NCBI GenBank assembly: GCA_019096065.1
Contig: JAGUCH010000004.1
Location: 9,486,001 to 9,550,000, forward strand
Length of the DNA: 64,000 nt
Reading direction: 5' to 3'
Origin: Paracyclopina nana
Taxonomy: Eukaryota; Arthropoda; Copepoda; Cyclopoida; Cyclopettidae
Both the position numbers and the translations under genes were made by a program. The first letter of the stretch is position 1, and each line of letters opens with the position of its first letter. Positions 1-11,303 of this stretch are shown here, one piece after another. The notes beneath the pieces were generated by a model. It saw nothing but the letters and a program-made list of their open reading frames with translations, did no database searches and was not told the DNA's origin.

Positions 1-840
1 CAATTTGAGTCTCATTGGTTCGAGTTTCATTGATCTGGTTCGAGTCTAATAAGTTAGAGCCTAATAAGTTCGAGCCTCATCAGTTTGAGTCTCATTAGTT
101 CGAGTCTCGTTAGTTTTGAGTCTCATTAGTTTTGAGTCTCATTAGTTTTGAGTCTCATTAGTTTTGAGTCTCATTAGTTTTGAGTCTCATTAGTTTTGAG
201 TCTCATTAGTTCCAGCATCATCAGTTTGAGCCTCATTAGTTTGAGTCTTTCTTGTCCGAGTCTCATTAGTTCAAGTCTAATTGGTTCGAGTCTCATCAGC
301 TCGAGTTTCATTTGTTCAAGTCTCAGTTGTTCAAGTCTCATTAGTCTGAGTCTCATTAGTTTGAGTCTAATTAGTTCAATTCTCATTAGTTCAAGTCTTA
401 TTAGTTCGAGTCTCATTGGTTCTAGTCTCATTAGCTTGAGTCTCATTAATTCGAGTCTCATTAGTTTGAGTCTCATTAGTTCGAGTCTCATTAGCTTGAG
501 TCTCATTAGTTCGAGTCTCATTAGTTTGAGTCTCATTAGTTCGAGTCTCATTGATTTGAGTCTCATTGATTTGAGTCTCATTGATTTGAGTCTCATTGAT
601 TTGAGTCTCATTGATTTGAGTCTCATTGATTTGAGTCTCATCAATTTGAGCCTCATCCATTTTAGTCTCATCAAGTCGGAGTCTCATTAGTCATAGTCTC
701 AATATTGTGAGTCTCATTAGTTCGAGTCTCAGTAGTTCGAGTTTCGTTAGTTCAAGTCTCAGTAGTTCGAGTTTTGTTAGTTCGAGTCTCATGAATTCAA
801 GTCTCATGAGTTCGAGCCTCAGTAATAAGAATCTAAGTTA
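1..840. repeat. 15-16-bp minisatellite
   Basis: Tandem array of GAGTCTCATTAGTTC and close variants (a 16-bp TTTT variant lies at about 105-205, and a TTGATTTGA variant at 540-640). The unit is mostly a multiple of three, so both strands stay open for about 160 codons. The resulting Ser/Leu/Ile and Met-Arg-Leu repeats are artefacts and there is no gene here. The array starts before the window. Confidence 0.95.
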
Positions 841-1760
841 TGTTTGTCTCAGCTCTCACATTCCCACTTGATCTTGTCTCAGTTTTGGTGAAGCTCCAAG
901 TTCATAAAGTCTCAGCTCTAATTGGTGCTATTAACTCGACAAAATGGCCGCCTTCAAAGGCAATATAAGGGGGTGAAAATCTGTGATAAATGGAGAGTAG
1001 ACACTAATTACACGCTTGAGATGTAAATTAAATGATTACACATTCTACGGAAATGGCGACAGCTGACATCCCGCGAAACGTCTAAACATCAACAAAAACA
1101 ACAACAAATTTGAATTTCCCGCCAATTCAATGAATTCATGATTTTGTTGCTTGCTGATTAGCAGAGCAGAAATTGTGTGCAAAAAAGCGCAAAAATTGAC
1201 TGATTATTTGAGGCGAGCAATGAAGCGCGGAAATGTTGTCAAATTAATGACATTAATAGAGTGTGCCAAAAATTGCACTGTCAGCTGAAGAGTGGCGCTA
1301 CTCTTACCTTTGCCTCAACTCTCTGTAGTTTTTGGAGCTTTTTTGCAACTTGCTAAGTACGCCAAGATTAATTGTCATTTCTTGTCTCTTTCCTGACACC
1401 TTTTGCCTTACATAATTGGCCTTTTTTGACAAGATTAGCCAAGCAAAAATGAATTAAATTCATTGTTGTTGTTGTTGTGCTGTCATCGCTGAAAAGCGTC
1501 AAATTTGGAATTTTTTAATGCGCAGCTTTGCTCGTGAAATGACTGGCATCATTAATTTTTGGCAAACTTTTGGCACCAAAAATGGCTTTTTATGTACATC
1601 AATTTAAAAGCAAATACACGCACGCCATCTGGCGGGATTTTTAAACAAATGAGTTATGTTATGACTGTGACTAATTTTTTAATGTGAGAGCATTGAAAAT
1701 GTGGGAAATTGATTGTTATTGATTGATTTTTAGGCTTAATAAATGACTCCTGTGCAATCC
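841..1760. other. AT-rich intergenic DNA, probably 5' flank of the CRMP gene
   Basis: No coding potential, RNA gene or strong repeat was seen. Only short (TTG)n and CAACAA runs occur, at about 1090 and 1465. A distal promoter or 5' UTR exon of the downstream CRMP gene could lie here, but none could be identified. Confidence 0.5.
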
Positions 1761-1761
1761 C

Positions 1762-1843
1762 ATGTATTGCGTAAAAGCGCCGCCAGGGGCGCTCTGCGTC
1801 AATCTTGTTGTTATGATTCTGATGTGTATTACTTTTGTTGCAG
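1762..1843 (+). repeat. Fragment of a dispersed repeat running up to the CRMP exon 1 acceptor
   Basis: This stretch (CGCCGCCAGGGGCGCTCTGC followed by a TTGTTGTTATGATTCTGATG tract) resembles one end of the dispersed element seen at 4873-5279 and, inverted, at 19930-20313. It ends directly at the TTTTGTTGCAG acceptor that precedes the first CRMP ATG, so the acceptor may derive from the repeat. Confidence 0.5.
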
Positions 1844-1844
1844 A

Positions 1845-4800
1845 ATGTCTTCGAGTCACAGGCGGCAAAAAATGGCTTTTGAGGATACTGAAAGCGGTGG
1901 ATGGATTCCAGGACTGGGTGATAACAAGCCAAGACCACGTGAGTGAACAATTTTTTTAATTGTTAATAGTTATGAAATGTCGCGAAATTATAGCAAATAG
2001 GGTGAATAAGCTTTACTAATTATAGAGAAAGATTTGAAATACTTGTGAAATAGGCTTGAAAATGTGTTAAATTGACCAAAAAAATATGACTAGGAATTAT
2101 GTGAAATGGACTTAAAAAATTGTGAAATTGACTTGATAATATGTGAAATTGACTTGAAAATGAATGAAATAGACTCGGAAATTTGTGAAGTAGACTAGAC
2201 ATTTGTGAAATAGACTTGGAATATTGTGGAATAGACTCGGAATTAAGTGTAATAGACTTGAAAATGTATGAAATAGGGATGAATTGTGTGAAATATCTGA
2301 AATTGACAAACATAATATGTGAAATTGAGTTGAAAATGTGTGAAAGAGACTTAAAAATGTGTGAAATGCGCTCCAAAATGTGTGAAATAGACAAGCAATT
2401 GTGTGGAAAAGACATGAAAATAGGTGAAATGGACTTGGACATTACTTTAATAGACTTAGAATCATATGAAATATACTTATGTGAAATAGACTTGAAAATG
2501 AATGAAATAGACTTGAAAATGAGTAAAAAGACTTGAAAATGAGTGAAATAGACTTGAAAATGAATGAAATAGACTTGAAAATGAGTGAAATAGACTTGAA
2601 AATGATTGAAATAGACTTGGAACAAGTGAAAAGAACTCGGAATTACGTTAAATAGACTTGGAATTACGTGAAATAGACTTTGAATTATGTTAAATAGACT
2701 TGGAAATTGGAAATGGACCAAGAAAAGAATGAAAAAGACTTGAAAATATGTGAAATTGATCAATATATGTTTTCATAAAAATATGGGGACTTAAAAGTGC
2801 TAATATTACAAACTTACTTTGGAATGAAATTGACTTTGAATGTTGTGAAAATGAAATGGTGAAAAGGGTGATTGGCCACAAGCACAAAAGTTGCCAAAAA
2901 CAATTTATTTTCTGTTAACTTGTTGTGGTGAAATTGCAAGAGGTGACATCTGTTTAATTTTTCCCTTTTCAAAAGAGATATCATTTTTACACAAACACAA
3001 AAGCAAATTTCAAAAAAGGAAAAAAAATGGACAAAGCATGAAATAAGCAGATCCTTAAAAAGTGATATGATTATTGTTTGTTGTCACCTGCATCAATTTG
3101 CAGCCATTTTTCTTCCCTAACCGCAAACATTTCAATTTACGCTCTAAAGAGTTCACCATTAGTCAAAATGCATCGATAACTGAGAGAGGGTTCAACTAAA
3201 ATGTGCGCAATCAAGCAAAACGGCGCACTTCAAATCTCAAAAATGCTCACAAATTGGATTTTCTTCAAGAAAATGGCTTTTTCATGCTGAAATGGGCTTT
3301 TAGCACAATATTTATTGTCAGAATGTGAATTAATTTATGAAAAAGGTTGATAATGCCAATGGCGGGTAATATTTAAAATGTGCGCAATCAAGCAAAACGG
3401 CGCACTTCAAATCTGGAAAATGCTCATAAATTGGATTTTGTTCAAGAAAATGGCTTTTTCTTGCTGAAATGGGCTTTTAGCACAATATTTGTTGATCAAA
3501 TGTGTATCAATTTATGAAATAGGTTGACATTTTTTTAAAAACGGATAGTATTTAAAAATCAAGCAAAACGACGCACTTCAAATCTCAAAAATGCTCATAA
3601 ATTTGATTTTCTTCAAGAAAATGGCTTTTTCTTGCTGAAATGGGCTTTTAGCGCAATATTTATTGATTAAATGTGTATTTATATTTGACAAAGTTGACAT
3701 ATTTCAATGGCGAATAGTATTTAAAATGTCCGCAATCAAGCAAAACGGCGCACTTCAAATCTGGAAAATGCTCATAAATTGGATTTTCTTCAAGAAAATG
3801 GCTTTTTCATGCTGAAATGGGCTTTTAGCACAATATTTATTGTCAGAATGTGAATTAATTTATGAAAAAGGTTGATAATGCCAATGGCGGATACTATTTA
3901 AAATGTGCGCAGTCAAGCAAAACGGCGCACTTCAAATCTGGAAAATGCTCATAAATTGGATTTTCTTCAAGAAAATGGCTTTTTCTGGTTGAAATAGGCT
4001 TTTAGCACAATATTTGTTGATCAAATGTGTATCAATTTATGAAATAGGTTGACATTTTTTTAATAATGGATAGTATTTAAAATGTGCGCAATCAAGCAAA
4101 ACGGCGCACTTCAAATCTAGAAAATGCTCGTAAATTTGATTTTCTTCAAGAAAATGGCTTTTTCTTGCTGAAATGGGCTTTTAGCGCAATATTTATTGAT
4201 AAAATGTGTATTTATGTTTGACAAAGTTGACATATTTCAATGGCGAATAGTATTTAAAATGTGCGCAATCAAGCAAAACGGCGCACTTAAAATCTGGAAA
4301 ATGCTCATAAATTGGATTTTCTTCTAGAAAATGGCTGTTTATGGTTGAAATGGGCTTTTAGCGCAATATTTATTGATCAAATGTGTGTCAATTTATGAAA
4401 TAGGTTCACATTTTTTTAATAGCAGATAGTATTTAAAATGTATGAATTCAAGCAAAACGGCGCACTTCAAATCTGGAAAATGTAAACAAATTTGATTCTC
4501 TAGCTTTTTAATGCTAATAAACTTTCAATTATTACTTTTTGATACTTTTAATGAAGTTAATCAAAACTGAGCAGGGGCATTGTGTAATACGCAATGCATT
4601 AAAAATGTTTTTGGCTTATTTTGTAATTTGTTAATGCAACAAAAAGTTTGGAAAAAGGTTTTGTTTCGAATGTCAAAGAACCACAACAAAAAAGCTCATT
4701 CAAGCAAAACGGCGCATTTCAAACCTGGAAATGTAAAATGATTTGATTTTCTTGACCAAAAAGGCTTTTCTCTCCTATAAAATAAATTCTATTTTTAAAA

Positions 4801-7800
4801 TCCAATTTTTGATTGGGTCCAACTAAATTCTGCGCACATTGGCGCAACTCTTCTTAAAAAAGTATAGACAACAGTGTCATAACAAAGAAACGCCATCTAC
4901 CGACATTTTTGGAGAAACACTTGGGAGTTGAGCTCAAAACCGAGTTTCATTTCAAAGAGTCGAGCCACTTTTTTTAGGGCGAGTAATTATTACAGACGGT
5001 TACTTTTATTTTATTTAAGCTTAGCGTCAGGACTTAAACATATTAATATTAAGTATCTTATGCTTAATATAGATTTAAAACAACTTAATTTTCCTGTAAT
5101 GAAGCAATTCTCTAAAAAGTTTCATAACACTTATTTGCTTGGGTCTTTATTTCGAACTATTGCTAGAGCAGCAAATAACAGTAACTCAGTTTTTTTCTCG
5201 GGCAGAGTCAGCCGAAAATCCCAGCTGTTGCCCTAAAAGGCCGCTAGGGTCGCCCTACATCAATGTGAGTGTTATGATATGGTTGTTTTTGGGCCAACTT
5301 TTGGCTTTTTTCTCACATTTTTGCCTACTCAGGCAGAAAACCAAGGAGCCAAATGACATTTTTCCATGGTGGCAAAAAATCATTGTTTTCACATTTCATG
5401 CCAGCAATAAATTAAGTTTTTTCCTTTTTAAAGCGAATATCGTGTGGGAGTGTCCATCAGACCGTGATTTTTCCATAGAGTTCTACTATTACTGCATCAC
5501 AAAGGTGTTGTTGTTGCTACTTTTAACTAGGAGAAAAAATCTCCCACGTGGATGGAAATAGCAAATCCAATTGGTGACAAATTGTTACCTACAATTTTTT
5601 TTGGGAAAATTCCCACATGAAAAAAATTCTCATAATTTTGCACTCTTTTTTCCCTCCATGCTCTCTCAAAATAATGCAAAATATTTGCATTAATTGCCAC
5701 TCTTGGACATTCTGTAAGTATGGTTTTATTGCAAAAATGAATGTTTATTTTGATCATGTTTTTGTTTTGTTGTCAAATTTGATTTTTTTGTTCTGCTGAG
5801 TCATACTTTCTTTATTTTGTTTACTATTCAAATTTAATTTTTGCTTTGTTTTGATTTTTATAAAAAAACCCTGTTTGTTTACCTTAAAATTATTCTGCTG
5901 AGTCACATTTTGTTTATTTTCCAAATTTCATTTTTGCTTTATTTTGATGTTTATAAAAAAACTCTTTGTTTACCTTGAAATTATTCTGCTGAGTCATATT
6001 TTATTTATTTTGTTTACTTTCCAAATTTCATTTTTGCTATGTTTTGATGTTGTTATCCAAAAAAATTTTGTTTGCTTTAAAATTATTATTATTTTACTCA
6101 AATAATCTTTTTTGTTTACTTTAGAGATTTCATTTTTTATTAGTTTTGAGTCTTTTGTTTACTTTCTTGAATTCTGCTGAGTCGTGTTTTGTTTACCTTT
6201 TTTGTTGCAGGTGAACTTGGTGGCTCCTTTTTTGGCTATGTTGCTGATGCCTTTTCCAATAATTTGCCCGAACTTCCATCAGAGAGCTCCAGAAGCCAAA
6301 AGAGCACTGGAAGCTCCATCATCAATGACATCATTTCTGACCATGGCAGCTCCAGATCCGAGTCACCAAGATTGGGATCAGAGTGAGTACACTTCTGGGC
6401 TTTTAACGACTTTTTTATTAGTACAACTGATATGAAATCGACATTTGTACTCTTTTGATACTTTATCAACTTTTGTACATTAACATACAACTTTTGAACA
6501 TAAACATACAACTTTTGTAGATGAAAGAACAACTTTTGAACATTAATTTACAACTTTTGTACATTAATTTACAACTTTTGAACATTAATTTACAACTTTT
6601 GTACATTAAAGAAAAACTTTTGAACATTAACTTACAATTTTTGCACATTAATGCACAACTTAAAAACATTAACATACAACTTGTGTACATGCGCAGCTTT
6701 TGTACATTTATGTACAACTTTTGAACATTTATGTACAACTTTTGTGCATTAATGTACAACTGTTGTACATTATTGTACAACTTTTGTGCATTTATGTACA
6801 ACTTTTGTGCATTAATGAACAACTTTAAAATAGTAATGTACAACTTTGTTACAGTAATATACAAGATTGTACATTGATGTACAATGTACTTAACTGCGCA
6901 ACGGACAACTGTTGTACACCACACAACAGTTGTACAACTTTGCTATAATAAGTACAATTTTTGTACATTTCAGCAAGCTTTGTACATTTGTGCAACTTTT
7001 TAGCAATTGTACAACTTCTGTTTGTTTGCACAACTTGCATACTTTTGAGCGGTTTGTGTACATTTTTTACCGATTATTTGTACAACTCTTGGGCTCCTAC
7101 TTATGGGCAAGTTTTGTACATTTACTCTTTTCAATCATTTTTATGCAATAACTTTCATTGGTTCAACTTTCCCTAATCTTCATAAGAAATGTACCACGTT
7201 TGAACTCCAGTTGTACTCCAGTACAAGTTTTGTACACCAAAACATTCGAGTTTAGATTCATTTGCATTTTCCTCAATGCAGCATTTTTGGAGGAAGTCGG
7301 AGAAGACCAAGGTAAACTTTTACCACAATTGATTGGTTTTTGTTATGGAAGAATCATCTGCCATTGATTTGTACACGCTTTCTTTTCTTTTCGCTTTATT
7401 TGATTGTACACCTTATTGCCAAGTACACAATGTACAAGCTAATGTGTACACTTTGTTGCAGGACTGCTCAAGCCTCAGACAGCTCCCAAATGAGAGACAT
7501 CATGTGGAGCCCACCGAGTCCGGATGATGACCGGACTGAGGTCATCGAAGAAGTCTGCATAGCCATGGATGTCAAGGACAAGAAGGCCATTCCATTCTTT
7601 ACGCATGAGTCAGGGGCCATTTTCATCAAATGTGGCACAGTGGTGAATGAGGACAAGATCCTGGAGTCAGCCGATGTCATCATCGAGGATGGCAAGATTG
7701 TCCAGGTTGGCCAGGGCCTGGAAGTCCCCCCTGGAGCAAAAGTCATTGATGCCAATGACAAGTACATCTTGCCAGGTGGCATTGACACCTGCACCAACTT

Positions 7801-9660
7801 CAATGCCAAGGCAGGTGTGGCTGATGACTTCCAGTCTGGCTCCCGGGCAGCCCTGGTTGGGGGTACAACCACTGTCGTTGAACTGGTGGTTCCGGACAAG
7901 GAGGAGTCCCTGCTCGAGGCGGTGGCCTCTGCGAAAGCCGAAGCTGAAGAGAATGCCTGTTGTGATGTGGCCTTCACGGTGGCCATTCCAAGGTGGAACG
8001 ATGAGGTCAAGGCTGACTTGACCGCTTTGGTAAAGAACGAAGGCATCAACTCCTTCAAAGTGTTCATGGCCTTCAAGGATGAGCTGATGCTCACCAATGA
8101 GCAGATCCTGGATGTGCTTGACCACTGCAAATCACTTGGTGCTGTGGTGCATGTCCATGCTGAGAATGGCACCATCATTGCAGAGAATGAAAAGCGCCTT
8201 CGTGCCAAGTAAGCGTACATGGATGACCTTATTCTAGCTAAAAATTGATAAAGCCTTCCAAAGGCTTGGCATGATATTGTCATTCTGGAGAGAAGCCCAA
8301 CTGAGCTTCCTGATTTGCTTTACTAGTGAATTGCAAAGATGAATGCTTCCCAGTTATTTGCAAACATTGCAGTAAGCAGGATATGAATAACATTCGAGCT
8401 TTGAGGGTGTTTGACTATTTGAGCCAAGTTAGCATACATGGATGACCTTATCCTTTTTTTATGGGATAAAGCCTGTCTGGAGCCTCAGATTTGCCTGGAG
8501 TTGACCCAACGTTTCCTCTCATTTGCAGGGGAATCAGAGGGCCTGAGGCTATATTGATGGCCAGACCTGAGGAAATTGAGGAGGAAGCAGTGAAGAGGAT
8601 TTGTACAATGGCCAGACATTCCAATGTCCCAATCATCATTGACCAGCCAACCAGCCAATCTGCCATTGAGGTCATCCGGGCGCAGAAGGAGAAGGGACAA
8701 GTGGTAATCGGTCAAGCATCGGCCTTGTCCATGGCCAAGAATGGATCTGAATACTACAATGAAAGCTGGACTAAGGCAGCTGCCTTGGTCACCGCTCCAC
8801 CCTTAAGGGACCAGCCGGACATTCAAAGTCAAATCATTGAGGCTGCCTTGAACGATGTTTATGCCACCGTTTCCTCCAACCACAAAGCGTTCAACGATGA
8901 GGCCAAACGTGAGGTGGGCAAGGCTGACTTTGCAGCCATTCCACATGGCCACAATGGTGTTGAGGAGCGAATGGCTGTCTTGTGGGAGAAGTTGGTACAA
9001 AGTGAAAAGGCCACTCCAAGCAAGTTTGTGGCTTTGGCAAGCTCAAACGCTGCCAAGATGCTGAATGTGTGGCCTCAAAAAGGCTGCATTGAGGCTGGCA
9101 GTGATGCGGATGTGGTCATCTGGAACCCCAACAACTTGAGGGTCATCAGCAGCAAAGATCCCACCGAGTCTCAGGGAGATGTCAACGCCTTCGAAGGGGT
9201 CTGCGTGCATGGAGCCCCCGAATATGTACTAGCCAATGGTAGGGTTGTGGTCTATGAGTATGAGATGAACCCCAATGTCACCAACGTTGGCGCCAAGATT
9301 CTAATGACTGAGGCATACCCTAGCATTTTGTATGACCAAGTCCAGGACCTGGATGACTTGGGCAAAGTAGTCGGTGTGGACAGGCAGACCAACATAGAAC
9401 AAGGCGATGAGGACTCTGTAAAGGAGACAAATGAGGACTTTGGACTCACCACACCAAGGAAGAACTCTGAGCCACCAGTATTAAACAAAAAATTAGGGAT
9501 TTACCAAAGGCCCATGAGTGCCCATGGGGTTCGCAACCAGCAAGACTCAACATTTTCCCTTGCTGGTGGGTATGGACCCAACCCAGGCGAATTTGGCAGC
9601 CCAAAGAGGACTGTGAAGATCAATGCACCACCAGGTGGCAGCAGTCGAGCTTTTTGGTAG
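1845..9660 (+). CDS. Collapsin response mediator protein (CRMP/DPYSL family), 724 aa
   Basis: Five coding exons with consistent phases: 1845-1938, 6211-6382, 7282-7311, 7462-8208 and 8529-9660 (stop TAG). CRMPs are cytosolic dihydropyrimidinase-like proteins that bind tubulin and regulate axon growth and cytoskeleton. The amidohydrolase fold begins near residue 140 and shows family blocks such as GGTTTVVELVVP, SFKVFMAFKDE, HAENG and NGVEERM. The basic C-terminal tail ends in the CRMP-typical APPGGSS. The metal-binding HxH of true dihydropyrimidinase (DPHTH) is replaced by D207-T-C-T-N, and the later metal His is also lost (IIIDQPTSQSA), so it should be catalytically dead. About 100 Ser-rich residues precede the fold, like the long vertebrate CRMP isoforms. 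The start is the first ATG after the acceptor at 1841-1843. An alternative upstream promoter is possible. It is convergent with the myosin gene. Confidence 0.9.
2020..2765. repeat. ~21-bp minisatellite in CRMP intron 1
   Basis: Degenerate tandem repeat of about 21 bp with core TGAAATAGACTTGAAAATGA. It opens a spurious minus-strand frame of 247 codons rich in Phe/His/Ser. No homology or splice logic supports coding. Confidence 0.9.
3190..4500. repeat. ~178-bp satellite, about 8 copies, in CRMP intron 1
   Basis: Units recur at about 3201, 3379, 3558 (5'-truncated), 3729, 3903, 4083, 4260 and 4440, with a degenerate copy near 4697. Each carries GCGCAATCAAGCAAAACGGC followed by CACTTCAAATC, then an AATGGCTTTTT block and a TTTTAGCACAATATTT block. 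Each unit has a short inverted GTGCGC...GCGCAC pair. Nothing in it looks coding. Confidence 0.93.
4873..5279 (+). mobile_element. Dispersed repeat element, copy 1 (MITE/SINE-like, ~410 bp)
   Basis: Very similar over its whole length to the reverse complement of 19930-20313. Shared blocks include CGCCATCTACCGACATTTTT, ACTTGGGAGTTGAGCTC, GTCGAGCCACTTTTTTT and AAATCCCAGCTGTTGCCCT. Both ends carry a short inverted CATAACA. The encoded frames (about 100-140 codons) are not shared cleanly between copies, so a non-autonomous element is more likely than a gene. Confidence 0.75.
5730..6185. repeat. ~100-bp degenerate repeats in CRMP intron 1
   Basis: AT-rich tandem repeats built on TTCTGCTGAGTCATATTTT, TTTGTTTACTTTCCAAATTT and TTTTTGCTTTGTTTTGAT, about four to five copies. 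They end just before the exon 2 acceptor at 6201-6210. No coding signal. Confidence 0.8.
6420..7260. repeat. ~18-21-bp minisatellite in CRMP intron 2
   Basis: Repeats of ACAACTTTTGTACATTAATG and variants, 30 or more degenerate units. They fill CRMP intron 2 between exons 2 and 3 and produce shadow frames on both strands. Confidence 0.92.
8209..8528 (+). repeat. CRMP intron 4 with an internal direct duplication
   Basis: The 320-bp intron contains two copies of CATACATGGATGACCTTAT-like sequence, at about 8213-8260 (starting at the donor) and 8430-8475. The second copy carries a short T-run. It suggests local duplication and has no coding frame. Confidence 0.6.
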
Positions 9661-9930
9661 ACACCCTTCCTTTTTTCAGCAATTCTCACATTACCATGCT
9701 ATGAAATGTGCACAAAAAAATCACACCATTCACCTAAAAATACAATGATTGCGATATAAAGTTAAGAAAAACATACATGCAGTGGTCTCACAAGTGGATT
9801 TAGCAAAACCAATCATCAACTACATTGCTTATGATGAACAAAGCAAGGGCATATCTGTTTAGCATTGCCATAATCGCCAGGTGTGGACCAGATTTGCTAG
9901 GTGGCCATAAGGTGCTATAGATGACCAAAA
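9661..9930. other. 3' flank of CRMP
   Basis: Non-coding sequence after the CRMP stop. It presumably contains the 3' UTR, but no clear AATAAA was found near the stop. Confidence 0.4.
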
Positions 9931-9934
9931 GGTG

Positions 9935-10495
9935 GACACAAGGTGACGTATATGTATAACACAAGAACTGATCCCAAATGTTGGTGAGGGGGGGAGGTGC
10001 CTTTCAGGTGAGGGAGTTGCCTGCAAGGTCCAGGAGGTGTCTTCCAGGTGTTAGAGGTGCCCACCAAGTGTTGTAAGTGGCTAAAATATGCTGCTGAGGC
10101 CTGGTGAAAGGGACAGCCGCTAAATGGAAGAGATGGCTGCAAGGTTTGGAAGGTAGCTGCCAGGTCCAGTAAATAGTTGACAGGTTAGGAAGGTAGCTGC
10201 CAGGTTCAGTTAGTGGTTGCCAGGTTATGAAGGTAGCAGCCAGTCGGGTTCAGTAAGTGGTTGCCAGGTTAGGAAGGTAGCTGCCAGGTTCAGTAAGTGG
10301 TGGACAGGTAAGGAAGGTAGCTGCCAGGTTCAGTAAGTGGTTGCCAGGTTAGGAAGGTAGCTGCCAGGTTCAATAAGTGGTTGCTAGGTTTGGAAGGTAG
10401 TAGCCAGGTTCAGTAAGTGGTTGACAGGTAAGGAAGCCGCTGCCAGGTTCAGTAAGTAGTTGACAGGTTAGGAAGGTGGGAGGTGTCTTCCAGGT
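9935..10495. repeat. ~40-bp tandem repeats between CRMP and myosin
   Basis: Best ordered at 10140-10490, with units of about 38-40 bp combining AAGGTAGCTGCCAGGTTC and AGTAAGTGGTTGCCAGGTT. More degenerate GGTG-rich copies precede it. Confidence 0.88.
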
Positions 10496-10775
10496 GTGTT
10501 TTCCAGCTAAGAGCAGACTCAGCACTCTTGATCCTTTGCTGAGCTCTGCTGAAAATTTGAGGCAGCTGAGTCAATTTCAATGGCCGATTTCAGGAGTATC
10601 TACTGCCCATGTACTGTAAGTTGACCAGCATAGAAAATAGAAAAATGAGTCATTTACTCTCTTCTGAGACCTGACTCAGCATTCTTGACCCAATGCTGAG
10701 CTCTGCTGAGAATTTGAGGCACCTGAGTCAACCACAGTATGTACATTTAGTGAGGATCTGCAAAATCAGTTTTGG
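10496..10775 (+). repeat. Dispersed repeat, two adjacent copies
   Basis: Two related segments (10500-10570 and 10640-10735) share GACTCAGCA, TGAGCTCTGCTGA and AATTTGAGGC. The second matches the reverse complement of about 20735-20830, so this is a dispersed family. No coding frame. Confidence 0.7.
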
Positions 10776-11303
10776 GCTGCCCTGAAACTCTCATTTCTAC
10801 AAGTTGGGGAGGCATGGATGTGTTGGAGTAAGTTGAAAATATCAGATTTTTTATTTTGACCAAAACGGACAAAATTAAGCCTCCCTATCCCAGTATTCAA
10901 TGGAAAGCTGAAGTTGTTTTTTCTCCATTGCATTGATGCAAAAGGATTCTAATCAAAGCCTCCTTTTGGAGCTAGTCGAAAAAAGCCCACTCTTATTTCT
11001 TTACTCAGAATTGATCTCCCAAATAGCATGGCCCAAAGTGATAAAATAAAAAGCAATGATATGTGAGTATGCAGACTATTTCATTATTAAGCAAGAATAT
11101 TTACGAGGGCAAGATGTTGATCATAAATTGAAATGACAGGTGGTACGAATTTGATGAAATCTTGCTGCGTTGGGGCATTCTGCTGCTGCAAGTGAATTAG
11201 TTGATGATCTTGTACCACATCAAAAATCATTGTTTGATCTTGCAAATTGCTTGCTTGCCAGGTCAAAGAAATGATTGCTGATGTAGTGGCTGATTCCTTG
11301 GGC
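10776..11303. other. 3' flank of the myosin gene
   Basis: Downstream, on the minus strand, of the myosin stop. No gene was recognised. A minus-strand AATAAA near 10850 is a possible but distant poly(A) signal. Confidence 0.4.

Noticed and set aside
174-690. Long open frames on both strands
   Set aside because: They are translations of a 15-bp minisatellite whose unit length keeps frames open.
2020-2763. 247-codon minus-strand frame
   Set aside because: Repetitive Phe/His/Ser product of a ~21-bp tandem repeat inside a CRMP intron.
7468-8283. 271-codon minus-strand frame
   Set aside because: Antisense shadow of CRMP exon 4.
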